From contig JAFMFH010000003.1 in assembly GCA_017856235.1 (NCBI GenBank), positions 1 through 64,000 of the forward strand: DNA of 64,000 bases. Reading direction: 5' to 3'. The stretch comes from Flavobacteriaceae bacterium (lineage in GTDB: Bacteria; Bacteroidota; Bacteroidia; Flavobacteriales; Flavobacteriaceae). This document shows, in pieces, positions 37,743-46,138 of this stretch. Positions within the stretch are counted from its first letter, which is position 1, and the number at the start of each line of letters is the position of its first letter. A program made the position numbers and the translations under genes. Under the pieces are notes generated by a model, which was not told the origin of the DNA, did no database searches, and saw only the letters and a list, made by a program, of their open reading frames with translations.

Positions 37743-38940
37743 CTTCTATTTTCTCGTTTTTAAATGTTACAATAAAAATCACTAATACCACTGCTGCAAA
37801 TATTGCTGGAAATGTCCAAATTTGAGTCCAGTCATGTCCTGACTCAATAGCATATTGATCAGTAATAATCCCTGCAAGTCTAAAACCAATTAACATTCCA
37901 ATTCCATAAGTTGCAAGAGCAATTAAACCTTGAGCTGCACTTTTATATCTCTCACCTGCTTTATAGTCGGTATATATTTGGCCAGAAACAAAGAAAAAAT
38001 CATAGCAAATTCCATGAAGAACAATACCGAAAATTAACATCCAAATATTTGATCCAGTATCTCCAAATGCAAATAGAACATATCTTAAACTCCATGCAAG
38101 CATTCCAATAATAAGTGTTTTTTTAATCCCATATTTATTAAGAAAAATTGGAAGTAATAAAATAAATAATGCTTCAGATATTTGACCTAATGTCATAACA
38201 CCTGCAGCGTTAGCCATCCCAAGTTCATTTAAAAATAAATTAGCATCCTGATAGTAAAAAGCTAGAGGTATACATATCAGTATAGATGATAGGAAAAAAA
38301 CTAAATATCTACCATCTCTTAAAAGCTGAAGAGCATCAAGACCTAAAATTTCTCTAAGGCTTGGACTCTCGTTTTTTGCTTTTGGAGGAGTTTTTGGTAA
38401 AGTAAAACTAAAAACACCTAATGTTACCGACACTATTGCAGCTAAATAAAAAGTATATTCAAGTGTTTGCATAGCTTCCCAGCCAACTCCATAACTAATT
38501 ACAAGACCAGCGACAATCCATCCTATAGTACCCCAAACTCTAATTTTTGGAAATTCCTTAGAAGGATCTTTCATTTGTCTAAAGGCTATAGAATTAACTA
38601 AAGCTAGGGTTGGCATATAAAGTATCATATATATTAATATGTATGGATAGAATGCGTCAAAACCTAAAGCTATTGAACACATAAAGAGAAGTCCTCCTCC
38701 AACAATGTGAATAATGGCTAGAATTTTTTCTGCATCAAAATATCTATCTGCAATTAATCCAATAATAAATGGAGCAATAATTGCACCCCATGATTGAGTC
38801 TCATATGCTAATGAAATTTCTCCTCCAGATGCAGTAAAAGCTTGTGAAAGAAAAGTTCCCATTGTAACAAACCAACATCCCCAAATAAAAAACTCAAGGA
38901 ACATCATTACACTAAGTTTAATATTTATTGTTTTACTCAT
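37732..38940 (-). CDS. MFS permease of the nucleoside/H+ symporter type
   Basis: From ATG 38940 (MSKTINIKLSVMMFLEFFIWGCW) the protein has 402 residues; a start at 38958 would overlap the preceding gene. About twelve TM segments. MFLEFFIWGCWFVTMGTFL and GLIADRYFDAEKILAI are typical of the Bacteroidota NupG-like group, whose members often sit in sugar or keto-sugar clusters instead of nucleoside loci. It probably imports the mono- or disaccharide product into the cytosol. One base separates it from the upstream gene. Confidence 0.87.
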   Translation of the reverse strand: MSKTINIKLSVMMFLEFFIWGCWFVTMGTFLSQAFTASGGEISLAYETQSWGAIIAPFIIGLIADRYFDAEKILAIIHIVGGGLLFMCSIALGFDAFYPYILIYMILYMPTLALVNSIAFRQMKDPSKEFPKIRVWGTIGWIVAGLVISYGVGWEAMQTLEYTFYLAAIVSVTLGVFSFTLPKTPPKAKNESPSLREILGLDALQLLRDGRYLVFFLSSILICIPLAFYYQDANLFLNELGMANAAGVMTLGQISEALFILLLPIFLNKYGIKKTLIIGMLAWSLRYVLFAFGDTGSNIWMLIFGIVLHGICYDFFFVSGQIYTDYKAGERYKSAAQGLIALATYGIGMLIGFRLAGIITDQYAIESGHDWTQIWTFPAIFAAVVLVIFIVTFKNEKIEVEK

Positions 38941-38941
38941 A

Positions 38942-39892
38942 TTAAATGGATTTGCCAACTTTAATTAATAAATCTCTAGTAGCTTTGATTCCTTCTTCTT
39001 CAGACAACCCTTCACCTTCATATTCAACACCAACATAACCAGTGTATCCAAAACTTTTTACAATTTTCAACATTCTCATGTAATCAATAGTCTTTTCATC
39101 TCCATTATCATCAAAGTCATTTGATTTAGCACTAACTGCAAATGCCTTTGGCATCATTTCTTCTACACCTTGATAAAAGTCATACATTTTTTCACAAGAA
39201 CCATCAAATACTGAACCATAACCCTCATCAGCCATACAGAAATTGCCAAAATCAGGTAGAGTACCAACATTGTCCATATTTGTTCCATAAATAACATTCA
39301 TGAGCTCTGGAATATTGGAAGTAATTCTACCATGATTTTCAACAATTACATTTATCCCAGTTCCTTTCGCATACTCTCCGAGCCTTGATAAACTATCAAT
39401 TGATAAGTTTTTCCATGTCTCAACATCTTTAGAACCATATAGATTTAATCTTATTGATGAGCAATTCATCTCAGCAGCAGCATCAATCCACAATTTGTGA
39501 TTATCTATTGCATTTAGTCTCACATCCTCATTCTCATCAGCTAAATCACCTTCCTCATCTATCATTATAAGTACATTTTCGACTCCATTATCATTTGCCA
39601 GTTGATTATTCATTTTAATAAATTCTTTTATAGCTGAGGATTTATCTTCACTTTTCATTACATCATCATATAATTGGTTAACATACTCAAGACCAGAAAA
39701 TCCAAGCTCATTCGATTTTTTTGCAAACATATAGGGGGACATTTCTCCACCTCGAATTGCTTTATGAAGTGACCATTGAGCAAGAGATAGCTTAAAAAAT
39801 AATTCTTTTTGAGTTTCACAAGAAATATATCCTAAAGATGATATACCCAGCGCACCAGTTGAAGCTAATTTGATAAATTCTTTTCTTTTCAT
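38942..39892 (-). CDS. Exported TIM-barrel isomerase/epimerase-like lipoprotein
   Basis: 316 residues. The N-terminus MKRKEFIKLASTGALGISSLGYISC has a Tat-like start (KRKEFIK) and a lipobox-like Cys25, so it is likely exported. The AP-endonuclease-2/xylose-isomerase fold follows: LAQWSLHKAIRGG, GFSGLEYVNQ, VENHGRITSN, LPDFGNF and GVEYEGEG, with Glu/Asp metal ligands. Homologous exported proteins occur beside GMC dehydrogenases in many Bacteroidota, without settled function. First gene of the reverse operon, divergent from the GMC gene across 95 bp. Confidence 0.82.
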   Translation of the reverse strand: MKRKEFIKLASTGALGISSLGYISCETQKELFFKLSLAQWSLHKAIRGGEMSPYMFAKKSNELGFSGLEYVNQLYDDVMKSEDKSSAIKEFIKMNNQLANDNGVENVLIMIDEEGDLADENEDVRLNAIDNHKLWIDAAAEMNCSSIRLNLYGSKDVETWKNLSIDSLSRLGEYAKGTGINVIVENHGRITSNIPELMNVIYGTNMDNVGTLPDFGNFCMADEGYGSVFDGSCEKMYDFYQGVEEMMPKAFAVSAKSNDFDDNGDEKTIDYMRMLKIVKSFGYTGYVGVEYEGEGLSEEEGIKATRDLLIKVGKSI

Positions 39893-39987
39893 AATATTCG
39901 GTTTTTTATATTAGTATAAATATAAATTTAAATAATTAATTACGATTTGAATTATTAATTCTTTAAATTGAAAAAAATTAGATAAAA

Positions 39988-41694
39988 ATGCAGAATAAAT
40001 TTGACGCTATAGTTGTTGGAACTGGAATAAGTGGTGGATGGGCAGCAAAGGAATTAACTGAGAAAGGCCTCAAAACTCTAGTGCTTGATAGAGGTAGAAT
40101 GATTAAACATATTGACGACTACCATACAGCAAATATGGATCCATGGGAATTTGAAGGAGGAAACACTATTACTCAAGAAACATTGAAAAGGCAACCTAAA
40201 CAAAGTAGAACAGGATATGTAACTCAAGAGTCGCACAAACATTTTTTTGTTGATGATTTTGATCATCCATATAATGATGATGAGAATAAATTTAATTGGA
40301 TTAGGGGTTATCATGTAGGGGGGAGATCTTTAACATGGGGGAGACACACTTACAGACTAAGCGAGTTTGATTTTGAAGCAAATTTAAAAGATGGAATTGC
40401 AGTTGATTGGCCTATAAGATATAAAGATATTGCTGCTTGGTATGATTATGTTGAACAATACATTGGAGTTCAAGGGAGGGCAGAAGGGCTTCCACAATTT
40501 CCTGATGGTAAGTTTTTAAAACCTTTTGAGCTTAATGTACTTGAGAAGCATATGAGAAATAGCATTGCAAATAATTTTTCAGATGGTAGAATTCTTTCAA
40601 ATGCAAGAACTGCTCATATAACTGAAGGAACTAAACCAGGCCTTGGAAGAGTAACATGTCAATATAGAGATAGGTGTATGAGAGGTTGTCCATATGGAGC
40701 TTATTTTAGTAGTAACTCATCAACTTTACCTGCAGCTGAAGCTACTGGTAATATGACACTTATGCCAAATTCAATTGTACATGAGATCATATATGATCAA
40801 GATAAGAAAAGAGCAAAAGGCGTGAGAGTAATAGATTCAGAAAATAATCAATCTTACGAATACTTTGCCAAAGTAATTTTTTTATGTTCGTCAGCTATTG
40901 GTTCAACTTCAATACTAATGCAATCAAAATCTAATAGATTTCCTAATGGAATGGGTAACGACTCAGGAGAACTAGGTCATAATTTAATGGATCATCATTT
41001 TCAAGTTGGTGCCTCTGGAACTTTTGAAGGATTTAAAAATAAAACAACTTATGGAAGAAAACCTGCAGGTTTTTTTATCCCAAGATTTAGAAATATCGGT
41101 GGTGTAACCAATAGAAGTGACTTTATAAGAGGATATGCATATCAAGGAGGTGCATATAGGGGCTATCAAAGTGTAGCTGATAGTAAAGAAGAGTTAATAT
41201 CATATGGACCAAGGTTAAAAGAAAATATAGTTAAGTATGATGAATGGACTGCTAGTATGACTGCTTTTGGCGAGATTCTTCCTTATCATGAAAATAAGAT
41301 GACTTTAGATTATGAAAAGAAGGATAAATGGGGTCTTCCAACAGTTACTTTTGACGCAAAAATTAAAGAAAATGAATTAGCTATGAGAAAGGATATGAAG
41401 GAACAAGCAGAAGAAATGCTTGAACGATCTGGTTTTAAAGATGTATATGGATGGGAGAGTAAATATGTTTTTGGGAATGGTATTCATGAGATGGGTACTG
41501 CTAGAATGGGAAGAGATCCAAAGACATCTGTTTTGAATGCAAATAATCAAATCCATGAAGTTAAAAATGTATATGTCACAGATGGTGCATGTATGACTTC
41601 TGCTGGAAATCAAAACCCATCAATAACATATATGGCACTCACTGCAAGAGCTGCTAATCATGCTGTTGAGGAATTAAAAAAACAAAACTTGTAA
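39988..41694 (+). CDS. GMC oxidoreductase, putative FAD/Fe-S sugar dehydrogenase catalytic subunit
   Basis: 568 residues. FAD-binding FDAIVVGTGISGGWAAKEL at the start and the LVLDRGR ADP site. Between residues 224 and 238 the sequence reads CQYRDRCMRGCPYGA, a C-x5-C-x3-C-P-x-G-A motif comparable to the Fe-S site of bacterial FAD glucose and glucoside dehydrogenases. The catalytic pair is probably His500 (GNGIHEMGTARMG) and Asn543 (GNQNPSIT). It has no signal peptide, so export would depend on the small subunit next to it (one base apart). Substrate likely a sugar or glycoside hydroxyl; position of attack cannot be read. Confidence 0.9.
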   Translation: MQNKFDAIVVGTGISGGWAAKELTEKGLKTLVLDRGRMIKHIDDYHTANMDPWEFEGGNTITQETLKRQPKQSRTGYVTQESHKHFFVDDFDHPYNDDENKFNWIRGYHVGGRSLTWGRHTYRLSEFDFEANLKDGIAVDWPIRYKDIAAWYDYVEQYIGVQGRAEGLPQFPDGKFLKPFELNVLEKHMRNSIANNFSDGRILSNARTAHITEGTKPGLGRVTCQYRDRCMRGCPYGAYFSSNSSTLPAAEATGNMTLMPNSIVHEIIYDQDKKRAKGVRVIDSENNQSYEYFAKVIFLCSSAIGSTSILMQSKSNRFPNGMGNDSGELGHNLMDHHFQVGASGTFEGFKNKTTYGRKPAGFFIPRFRNIGGVTNRSDFIRGYAYQGGAYRGYQSVADSKEELISYGPRLKENIVKYDEWTASMTAFGEILPYHENKMTLDYEKKDKWGLPTVTFDAKIKENELAMRKDMKEQAEEMLERSGFKDVYGWESKYVFGNGIHEMGTARMGRDPKTSVLNANNQIHEVKNVYVTDGACMTSAGNQNPSITYMALTARAANHAVEELKKQNL

Positions 41695-41695
41695 A

Positions 41696-42241
41696 ATGGA
41701 TAGAAGAAAGGCTATAAAAAGAATTGGAGCCTCTTTCGGCGCGATCACAATTTCATCTGGAGTTATTTCATTAGTTCAATCATGTAATTCTTCTACTACT
41801 GACAAAGAGCTTAGTTTTTTTAGTAACAATGAAATAAATTTTCTAGACAGAATCCTAGAAATTATTATTCCTGAGACTGATTCTCCAGGAGCAAATTCAT
41901 TAAATCTTTCAAAATTTATTGATGCTTATGTTTCCAAAAACATTAGAACTGAAGATCAAAAATATCTAAATGCAATGATTGAAGAATTTATCAAAATGAT
42001 ACTTTTATCTGAAAAAAAGTCATCTATTAAAGATGTTGATAATTTAACTCTAGAAAGATATTTTTCAGAACATATAGATAACGAAAGCATGATAGCTCAA
42101 GATGGTAATAATTATTCTCAAATATGCGATTTGTTTCGTGAAATGGCTGTTAATTCTTATAGGGCTAGCGAGTACGTTATGGTTAATAAACTTGGATTTG
42201 TTTCAATCCCTGGTTATTATGATGGTAATGTTGATATTTAA
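41696..42241 (+). CDS. Gluconate 2-dehydrogenase subunit 3-family small subunit (Tat carrier)
   Basis: 181 residues. Tat-type N-terminus MDRRKAIKRIGASFGAITIS with Arg-Arg, and a lipobox-like LVQSC (Cys30). After it, FFSNNEINFLDRILEIIIPETDSPGA is the family signature (IIPxTDTPGA-like). In characterised relatives this subunit carries the folded catalytic subunit through the Tat pore and aids its maturation. It follows the GMC gene by one base. Its stop overlaps the convergent cytochrome c gene by 4 bp. Confidence 0.9.
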   Translation: MDRRKAIKRIGASFGAITISSGVISLVQSCNSSTTDKELSFFSNNEINFLDRILEIIIPETDSPGANSLNLSKFIDAYVSKNIRTEDQKYLNAMIEEFIKMILLSEKKSSIKDVDNLTLERYFSEHIDNESMIAQDGNNYSQICDLFREMAVNSYRASEYVMVNKLGFVSIPGYYDGNVDI

Positions 42242-42645
42242 TCAATAAGTCTAAAGTACTCTAGAATTTCTCTTACTTCTTCCTCCAATAAATTTTGATT
42301 ATACATATATTCAAAATTATATTCCTCTAGCAACTCTATCGCAATTGGATCTTCTTCAAGCATTTGAATAGGGTTTAAAATCATATTCATTATCCACTCT
42401 GGTGACCTTCTACCAAGAATTCCTGACATAGCTGGACCAATATAATCTTCATTGATCATGTGACAGGATGTACAAAGTTGATTAAATAATTTTTCACCAG
42501 AGTTTGCCATTGAAATATTCACTTTGTCCTCAAGTATAACATTAGTAATTGGACCTATTCCTTTATTAGACAAAGAATCAGATTTTTCAGGATTATTTTG
42601 ACACCCGATTGAAATGAATAAAAGAATTAATAAAACCTTTTTCAC
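42238..42645 (-). CDS. Mono-haem cytochrome c lipoprotein
   Basis: 135 residues. Lipoprotein signal ending SIGC (Cys15), then one CTSCH haem-binding motif (Cys58, Cys61, His62) and a likely axial Met114 in YMYNQNLLEEEV. It is a small class I cytochrome facing the periplasm. Its 3' end overlaps the GMC small-subunit gene and it lies 26 bp after the azurin gene on the same strand, so a dehydrogenase-cytochrome-cupredoxin electron path is plausible. It could instead serve cytochrome oxidase alone. Confidence 0.88.
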   Translation of the reverse strand: MKKVLLILLFISIGCQNNPEKSDSLSNKGIGPITNVILEDKVNISMANSGEKLFNQLCTSCHMINEDYIGPAMSGILGRRSPEWIMNMILNPIQMLEEDPIAIELLEEYNFEYMYNQNLLEEEVREILEYFRLID

Positions 42646-42671
42646 TAAAATAAGTTTTTAAAATTAATCTT

Positions 42672-43169
42672 TTAAAGTACAATAAACTCACCCATCATTA
42701 GTTGATAGTGACCTGGAAATGAACAAATAAATGTATAGGTGCCAGGTTCAGGAGCATCGAAAGTTATTGTATCAGACTCTCCTCCTCCTAACATTTTTGT
42801 ATATGCAATTTCATCGCCACCTTCAGGAATATAATCATTATCTCTTGCACTAACTGCTCTAAGAGCATAATCATCAATATCAACATCTTTTTTTATTAGC
42901 ACAAAGTTATGCCCCATTGAAATAGCAGGGAATTTACCATTATGATTTAATGTTAAAGTAACAATTTCATTCGCTTTCACTCTAATAATTCTTTTATCAA
43001 ATTTCATCTGATCATTAGAGTTTAAGATTATATTATTTGAAACTGAATTATTTTGAGCGGAAACATTATCTTCTTTAACTCTTTCATATTGAAAATTCTC
43101 TTTTGATGTATTCGAATTATTACAGGAAAGAATTAATAAAATTGTTAGAATTGAAAGAAGCTTTTTCAT
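42672..43169 (-). CDS. Azurin-like blue copper lipoprotein
   Basis: 165 residues. Lipobox ILSC (Cys16), linker of about 35 residues rich in Asn/Ser, then an azurin fold. Type 1 copper ligands are His87 (SMGHNFVL), Cys149, His154 and Met158 (CSFPGHYQLM), with the same spacing as azurin. It shuttles electrons in the periplasm, usually to a terminal oxidase. It precedes the cytochrome c gene in one transcription unit with a good promoter upstream. Confidence 0.92.
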   Translation of the reverse strand: MKKLLSILTILLILSCNNSNTSKENFQYERVKEDNVSAQNNSVSNNIILNSNDQMKFDKRIIRVKANEIVTLTLNHNGKFPAISMGHNFVLIKKDVDIDDYALRAVSARDNDYIPEGGDEIAYTKMLGGGESDTITFDAPEPGTYTFICSFPGHYQLMMGEFIVL

Positions 43170-43186
43170 AAAAGTTTTATTTAGTT

Positions 43187-43218
43187 CAAATTTATCATAG
43201 AAAATTTAAAATACACAA
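43187..43218 (-). promoter_or_regulatory. Promoter of the azurin-cytochrome c pair
   Basis: On the minus strand TTG (43216-43218) is followed after 21 nt by TAAATTTG (43187-43194), a full match to the Bacteroidota -33/-7 pattern. The -7 box ends 17 bp before the azurin ATG, giving a short leader. This is the best complete promoter match I found in the window. Confidence 0.6.
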
Positions 43219-43249
43219 CACAAACTAATTAATATTTCTGATTTGACAA

Positions 43250-44140
43250 TCAAACATTCTTATTCTTAATAGATACAAGATAAACTCCTATAAATACTAA
43301 TGTACATGCTATTATTTTTGTTAAATCTAAATTGTCGTTAGCAGTTATTAATGCAAATATTATGGTTATTATTGGCTGAAGATATATGAATGAGCCAATT
43401 ACTGTTGGAGATAATGTCTTTAATGCATAGATATTTAATAGATATGTCATAAATGTTGTGCCAATAATTACATAAATCATTCTCCAAATAGCATACCAAG
43501 GTAATTTAGCCCATTCTACTTCAATAAATTGATTATATGTAATAGGGGTTGATAAAACTAATCCAATCAAGAATAACCATTTCATTAAAGTAAAAATGTT
43601 GTATTTCGCAGTTAAAGGCTTAACTATTATTAAATATCCTGCATAGGCAGAGGCATTAAGTAAGAAAAATGAATTTCCTAAAGGAATATTTGGTGCGTTT
43701 ATACCTATTTTACTACTATTAATAATTAAAAAAAGTGCGCCAGAAAATCCAATAATAATTCCTAATATCTTTTTAATTGTAACTTTTTCCTTTAAGAAAA
43801 AATAAGATAAAATTAGAACAAGAATAGGAGCTAAAGTTATTATTACTCCACTATTGATTGGAGTCGATAATTCAAGACCTCTAAAAAAAGCTAACATATT
43901 TGTGCACATGCCTAGAATTGAAGCAAAAACTATCTTGAGAATGTCTTTGGATTCAATCTTTTCTTTTGGAGTAAAAAAGCTAATCAACCAAAAAAGAGCT
44001 GTTGCTCCCAGAAGTCTAAGCATAATAAAACCTGATGAACCTATATACACTGGCATTAGTTCTTTAGCAACAGTATGATTGATTCCATATATTGTTGTTG
44101 CTATAAATGCTGCAGCTAATGCGAGAGATCTGTTGTTCAT
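43250..44140 (-). CDS. EamA/DMT-family transporter
   Basis: 296 residues with ten TM segments in two EamA repeats; NHTVAKELMP and ALKTLSPTVIGSFIYLQPIITIIFA are typical. The family exports or imports amino acids, nucleotide sugars or other metabolites; the substrate is not inferable. It stands alone on the minus strand, separated from the divergent trans-sulfuration gene by 76 bp and from the azurin gene by 80 bp. Confidence 0.85.
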   Translation of the reverse strand: MNNRSLALAAAFIATTIYGINHTVAKELMPVYIGSSGFIMLRLLGATALFWLISFFTPKEKIESKDILKIVFASILGMCTNMLAFFRGLELSTPINSGVIITLAPILVLILSYFFLKEKVTIKKILGIIIGFSGALFLIINSSKIGINAPNIPLGNSFFLLNASAYAGYLIIVKPLTAKYNIFTLMKWLFLIGLVLSTPITYNQFIEVEWAKLPWYAIWRMIYVIIGTTFMTYLLNIYALKTLSPTVIGSFIYLQPIITIIFALITANDNLDLTKIIACTLVFIGVYLVSIKNKNV

Positions 44141-44202
44141 CTATTAATTTGCAACAAAGAAAATCATTTTAGGTTAAAAGTATAGCTAAAGTCCAATATC
44201 TT

Positions 44203-44210
44203 TATATTTG
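44203..44210 (+). promoter_or_regulatory. -7 box next to the start of the trans-sulfuration gene
   Basis: TATATTTG followed by C, a perfect -7 match, ends 6 bp before the ATG at 44217. The expected transcription start falls at or just before the ATG, so the transcript should have almost no leader. No -33 TTG is seen. Confidence 0.5.
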
Positions 44211-44216
44211 CTTAAT

Positions 44217-45368
44217 ATGAAGAAAAAATTAAGATTTAATTCTAGAACTATACATGGTGGACAAATTTTAGATCCTGCATATGGATCTGTGATGACACCC
44301 ATTTATCAAACATCTACTTATGCTCAAACTTCTCCTGGTGTTCATAAAGGTTATGAATACAGCAGAACCCATAATCCAACTAGAACTAATTTTGAAAGAT
44401 CAATCGCTTCTCTTGAAAATGGCAATTATGGTTTAGCCTTTGCCTCAGGATTAGCTGCAATTGATGCTATTATTAAGACTCTAGATCCTGGTGATGAGAT
44501 AATATCTACAAATGATCTTTATGGTGGAAGTTATAGATTATTTAAACAAATATTTGAGAAATATCATTTAAAGTTTCATTTCGTAAACATGGAAAATTTA
44601 GACGAAGTTTCAAATAAATTAAATAAGAAAACTAAACTTATTTGGGTTGAAACACCTACAAATCCTATGATGAATGTTGTTGATATAGAATCAATATCAA
44701 AAATTGCTAAAAAAAATCAAGCACTTCTTTGCATTGATAATACTTTTGCATCTCCTTATATACAAAGACCACTTGAGCTAGGAGCAGATATAGTTATGCA
44801 TTCTGCTACAAAATATATCGCTGGTCATAGTGATGTTGTTATAGGAGCTATTGTTGTTAACGATGAGCAACTTTATAACAAGCTATCATTTATTCAAAAT
44901 GCTTCTGGAGCTACACCTGGACCAATGGATTGTTTTCTTACACTAAGAGGAATTAAGACATTGCATTTAAGAATGCAAAGGCATTCAGAAAATGCTGAAA
45001 AAGTAGCAATCTTCTTGAGAAATCATGATAAAATAGGTAATGTATACTGGGCAGGATTTTCAGATAATAAAAATTACAAAATTGCTGAAAAGCAAATGTA
45101 TGTATTTGGAGGTATGGTCTCATTCATCCCGATTGACAATTCTTTTGAATCTGCAAAAAAAATAGCAGAGAATCTTAAATTATTCACTCTAGCTGAATCA
45201 CTTGGCGGAGTGGAAAGTCTTTGCTGTCATCCAGCGAGTATGACACATGCTTCAATACCTCCAGAGGAAAGAAAAAAATCAGGACTAGTAGACTCTTTAT
45301 TGAGGCTAAGTGTTGGGATTGAGGATTCAGATGATCTTATAGAAGATTTAAATAATGCAATTGGTTGA
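44217..45368 (+). CDS. Cystathionine gamma-synthase/lyase-family PLP enzyme
   Basis: 383 residues from ATG 44217 (MKKKLRFNSRTIHGGQ). Cys/Met-metabolism PLP family features: YEYSRTHNPTR, SGLAAIDAII, YGGSYRLF, WVETPTNPMMNV, LLCIDNTFASPY and the PLP lysine in HSATKYIAGHSDV, with SLGGVESLCCHPASMTH near the end. The family cannot be split into synthase, gamma-lyase or beta-lyase from motifs alone; a trans-sulfuration step linking cysteine and homocysteine (see ahcY) is likely. The lpxH gene follows by 2 bp. Confidence 0.9.
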   Translation: MKKKLRFNSRTIHGGQILDPAYGSVMTPIYQTSTYAQTSPGVHKGYEYSRTHNPTRTNFERSIASLENGNYGLAFASGLAAIDAIIKTLDPGDEIISTNDLYGGSYRLFKQIFEKYHLKFHFVNMENLDEVSNKLNKKTKLIWVETPTNPMMNVVDIESISKIAKKNQALLCIDNTFASPYIQRPLELGADIVMHSATKYIAGHSDVVIGAIVVNDEQLYNKLSFIQNASGATPGPMDCFLTLRGIKTLHLRMQRHSENAEKVAIFLRNHDKIGNVYWAGFSDNKNYKIAEKQMYVFGGMVSFIPIDNSFESAKKIAENLKLFTLAESLGGVESLCCHPASMTHASIPPEERKKSGLVDSLLRLSVGIEDSDDLIEDLNNAIG

Positions 45369-45370
45369 TA

Positions 45371-46138
45371 ATGGATATTCCAGTAAACAAAAAAATTTAC
45401 TTTTCATCAGATAATCATCTAGGAGCACCTTCCCTTAAAGAAAGTCATTCAAGAGAAAAAATCTTTGTTTCATGGTTAGATTCAATTAAAGATGATGCTG
45501 ACATCATTTTCTTGTTAGGAGATTTATTTGATTTCTGGTTTGAATATAATGAGGCTATCCCAAAAGGATTTACTAGAGTTTTAGGAAAATTAGCTGAGCT
45601 ATCTGATTCAGGAATAAAAATTTATTTTTTTGTTGGAAACCACGACTACTGGATGAATGATTATTTTGAAAAGGAGTTAAACATTAAGGTATTTAGATCA
45701 CCTGAACTTTTTGTATTTAATTCAAAATCATTCTATGTGGGACATGGCGACGGCCTTGGTCCTGGTGACTACGGATATAAAAGGATGAAATTGGTATTAT
45801 CAAATAGTATTTTCATTAGAATGTATAGACTGATTCACCCTGATATAGGCTTGAGGCTTGGTAAATATCTTTCACAAAAAAATAAATTATTGTCAGGAAA
45901 AGAGGATCTAAAATTTAAAGGAAAGAATAAAGAATGGTTAATTCAGTATTGTGAAAAAAAACTATCTAAGGAACATGTTGATTATTTTATTTTTGGACAC
46001 AGACACCTACCTATTGTTCATCAATTAAAAACAAAATCTAAATACATTAATCTAGGAGATTGGATTACACATTATACCTATGGTGTATTTGATGGTAAAA
46101 CGTTTAATATTAGGACCTACTCTGTTAAAAATGATTGA
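45371..46138 (+). CDS. lpxH: UDP-2,3-diacylglucosamine diphosphatase-type phosphoesterase
   Basis: From ATG 45371 (MDIPVNKKIYFSSDNHLG) the protein has 255 residues. Metallophosphoesterase motifs are in order: SSDNHLG, GDLFDFW, GNHDYW, GHGDG and GHRHLP. This matches LpxH, which cleaves UDP-2,3-diacylglucosamine to lipid X in lipid A synthesis at the inner membrane. Bacteroidota commonly use LpxH. It overlaps the hflX start by 8 bp and follows the PLP-enzyme gene by 2 bp. Confidence 0.9.
   Translation: MDIPVNKKIYFSSDNHLGAPSLKESHSREKIFVSWLDSIKDDADIIFLLGDLFDFWFEYNEAIPKGFTRVLGKLAELSDSGIKIYFFVGNHDYWMNDYFEKELNIKVFRSPELFVFNSKSFYVGHGDGLGPGDYGYKRMKLVLSNSIFIRMYRLIHPDIGLRLGKYLSQKNKLLSGKEDLKFKGKNKEWLIQYCEKKLSKEHVDYFIFGHRHLPIVHQLKTKSKYINLGDWITHYTYGVFDGKTFNIRTYSVKND

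Noticed and set aside
39893-39987. A regulator-binding palindrome in the divergent sugar-locus promoter region
   Set aside because: The 95 bp are almost pure A-T; short inverted repeats appear by chance and no -33/-7 pair matched well on either strand.
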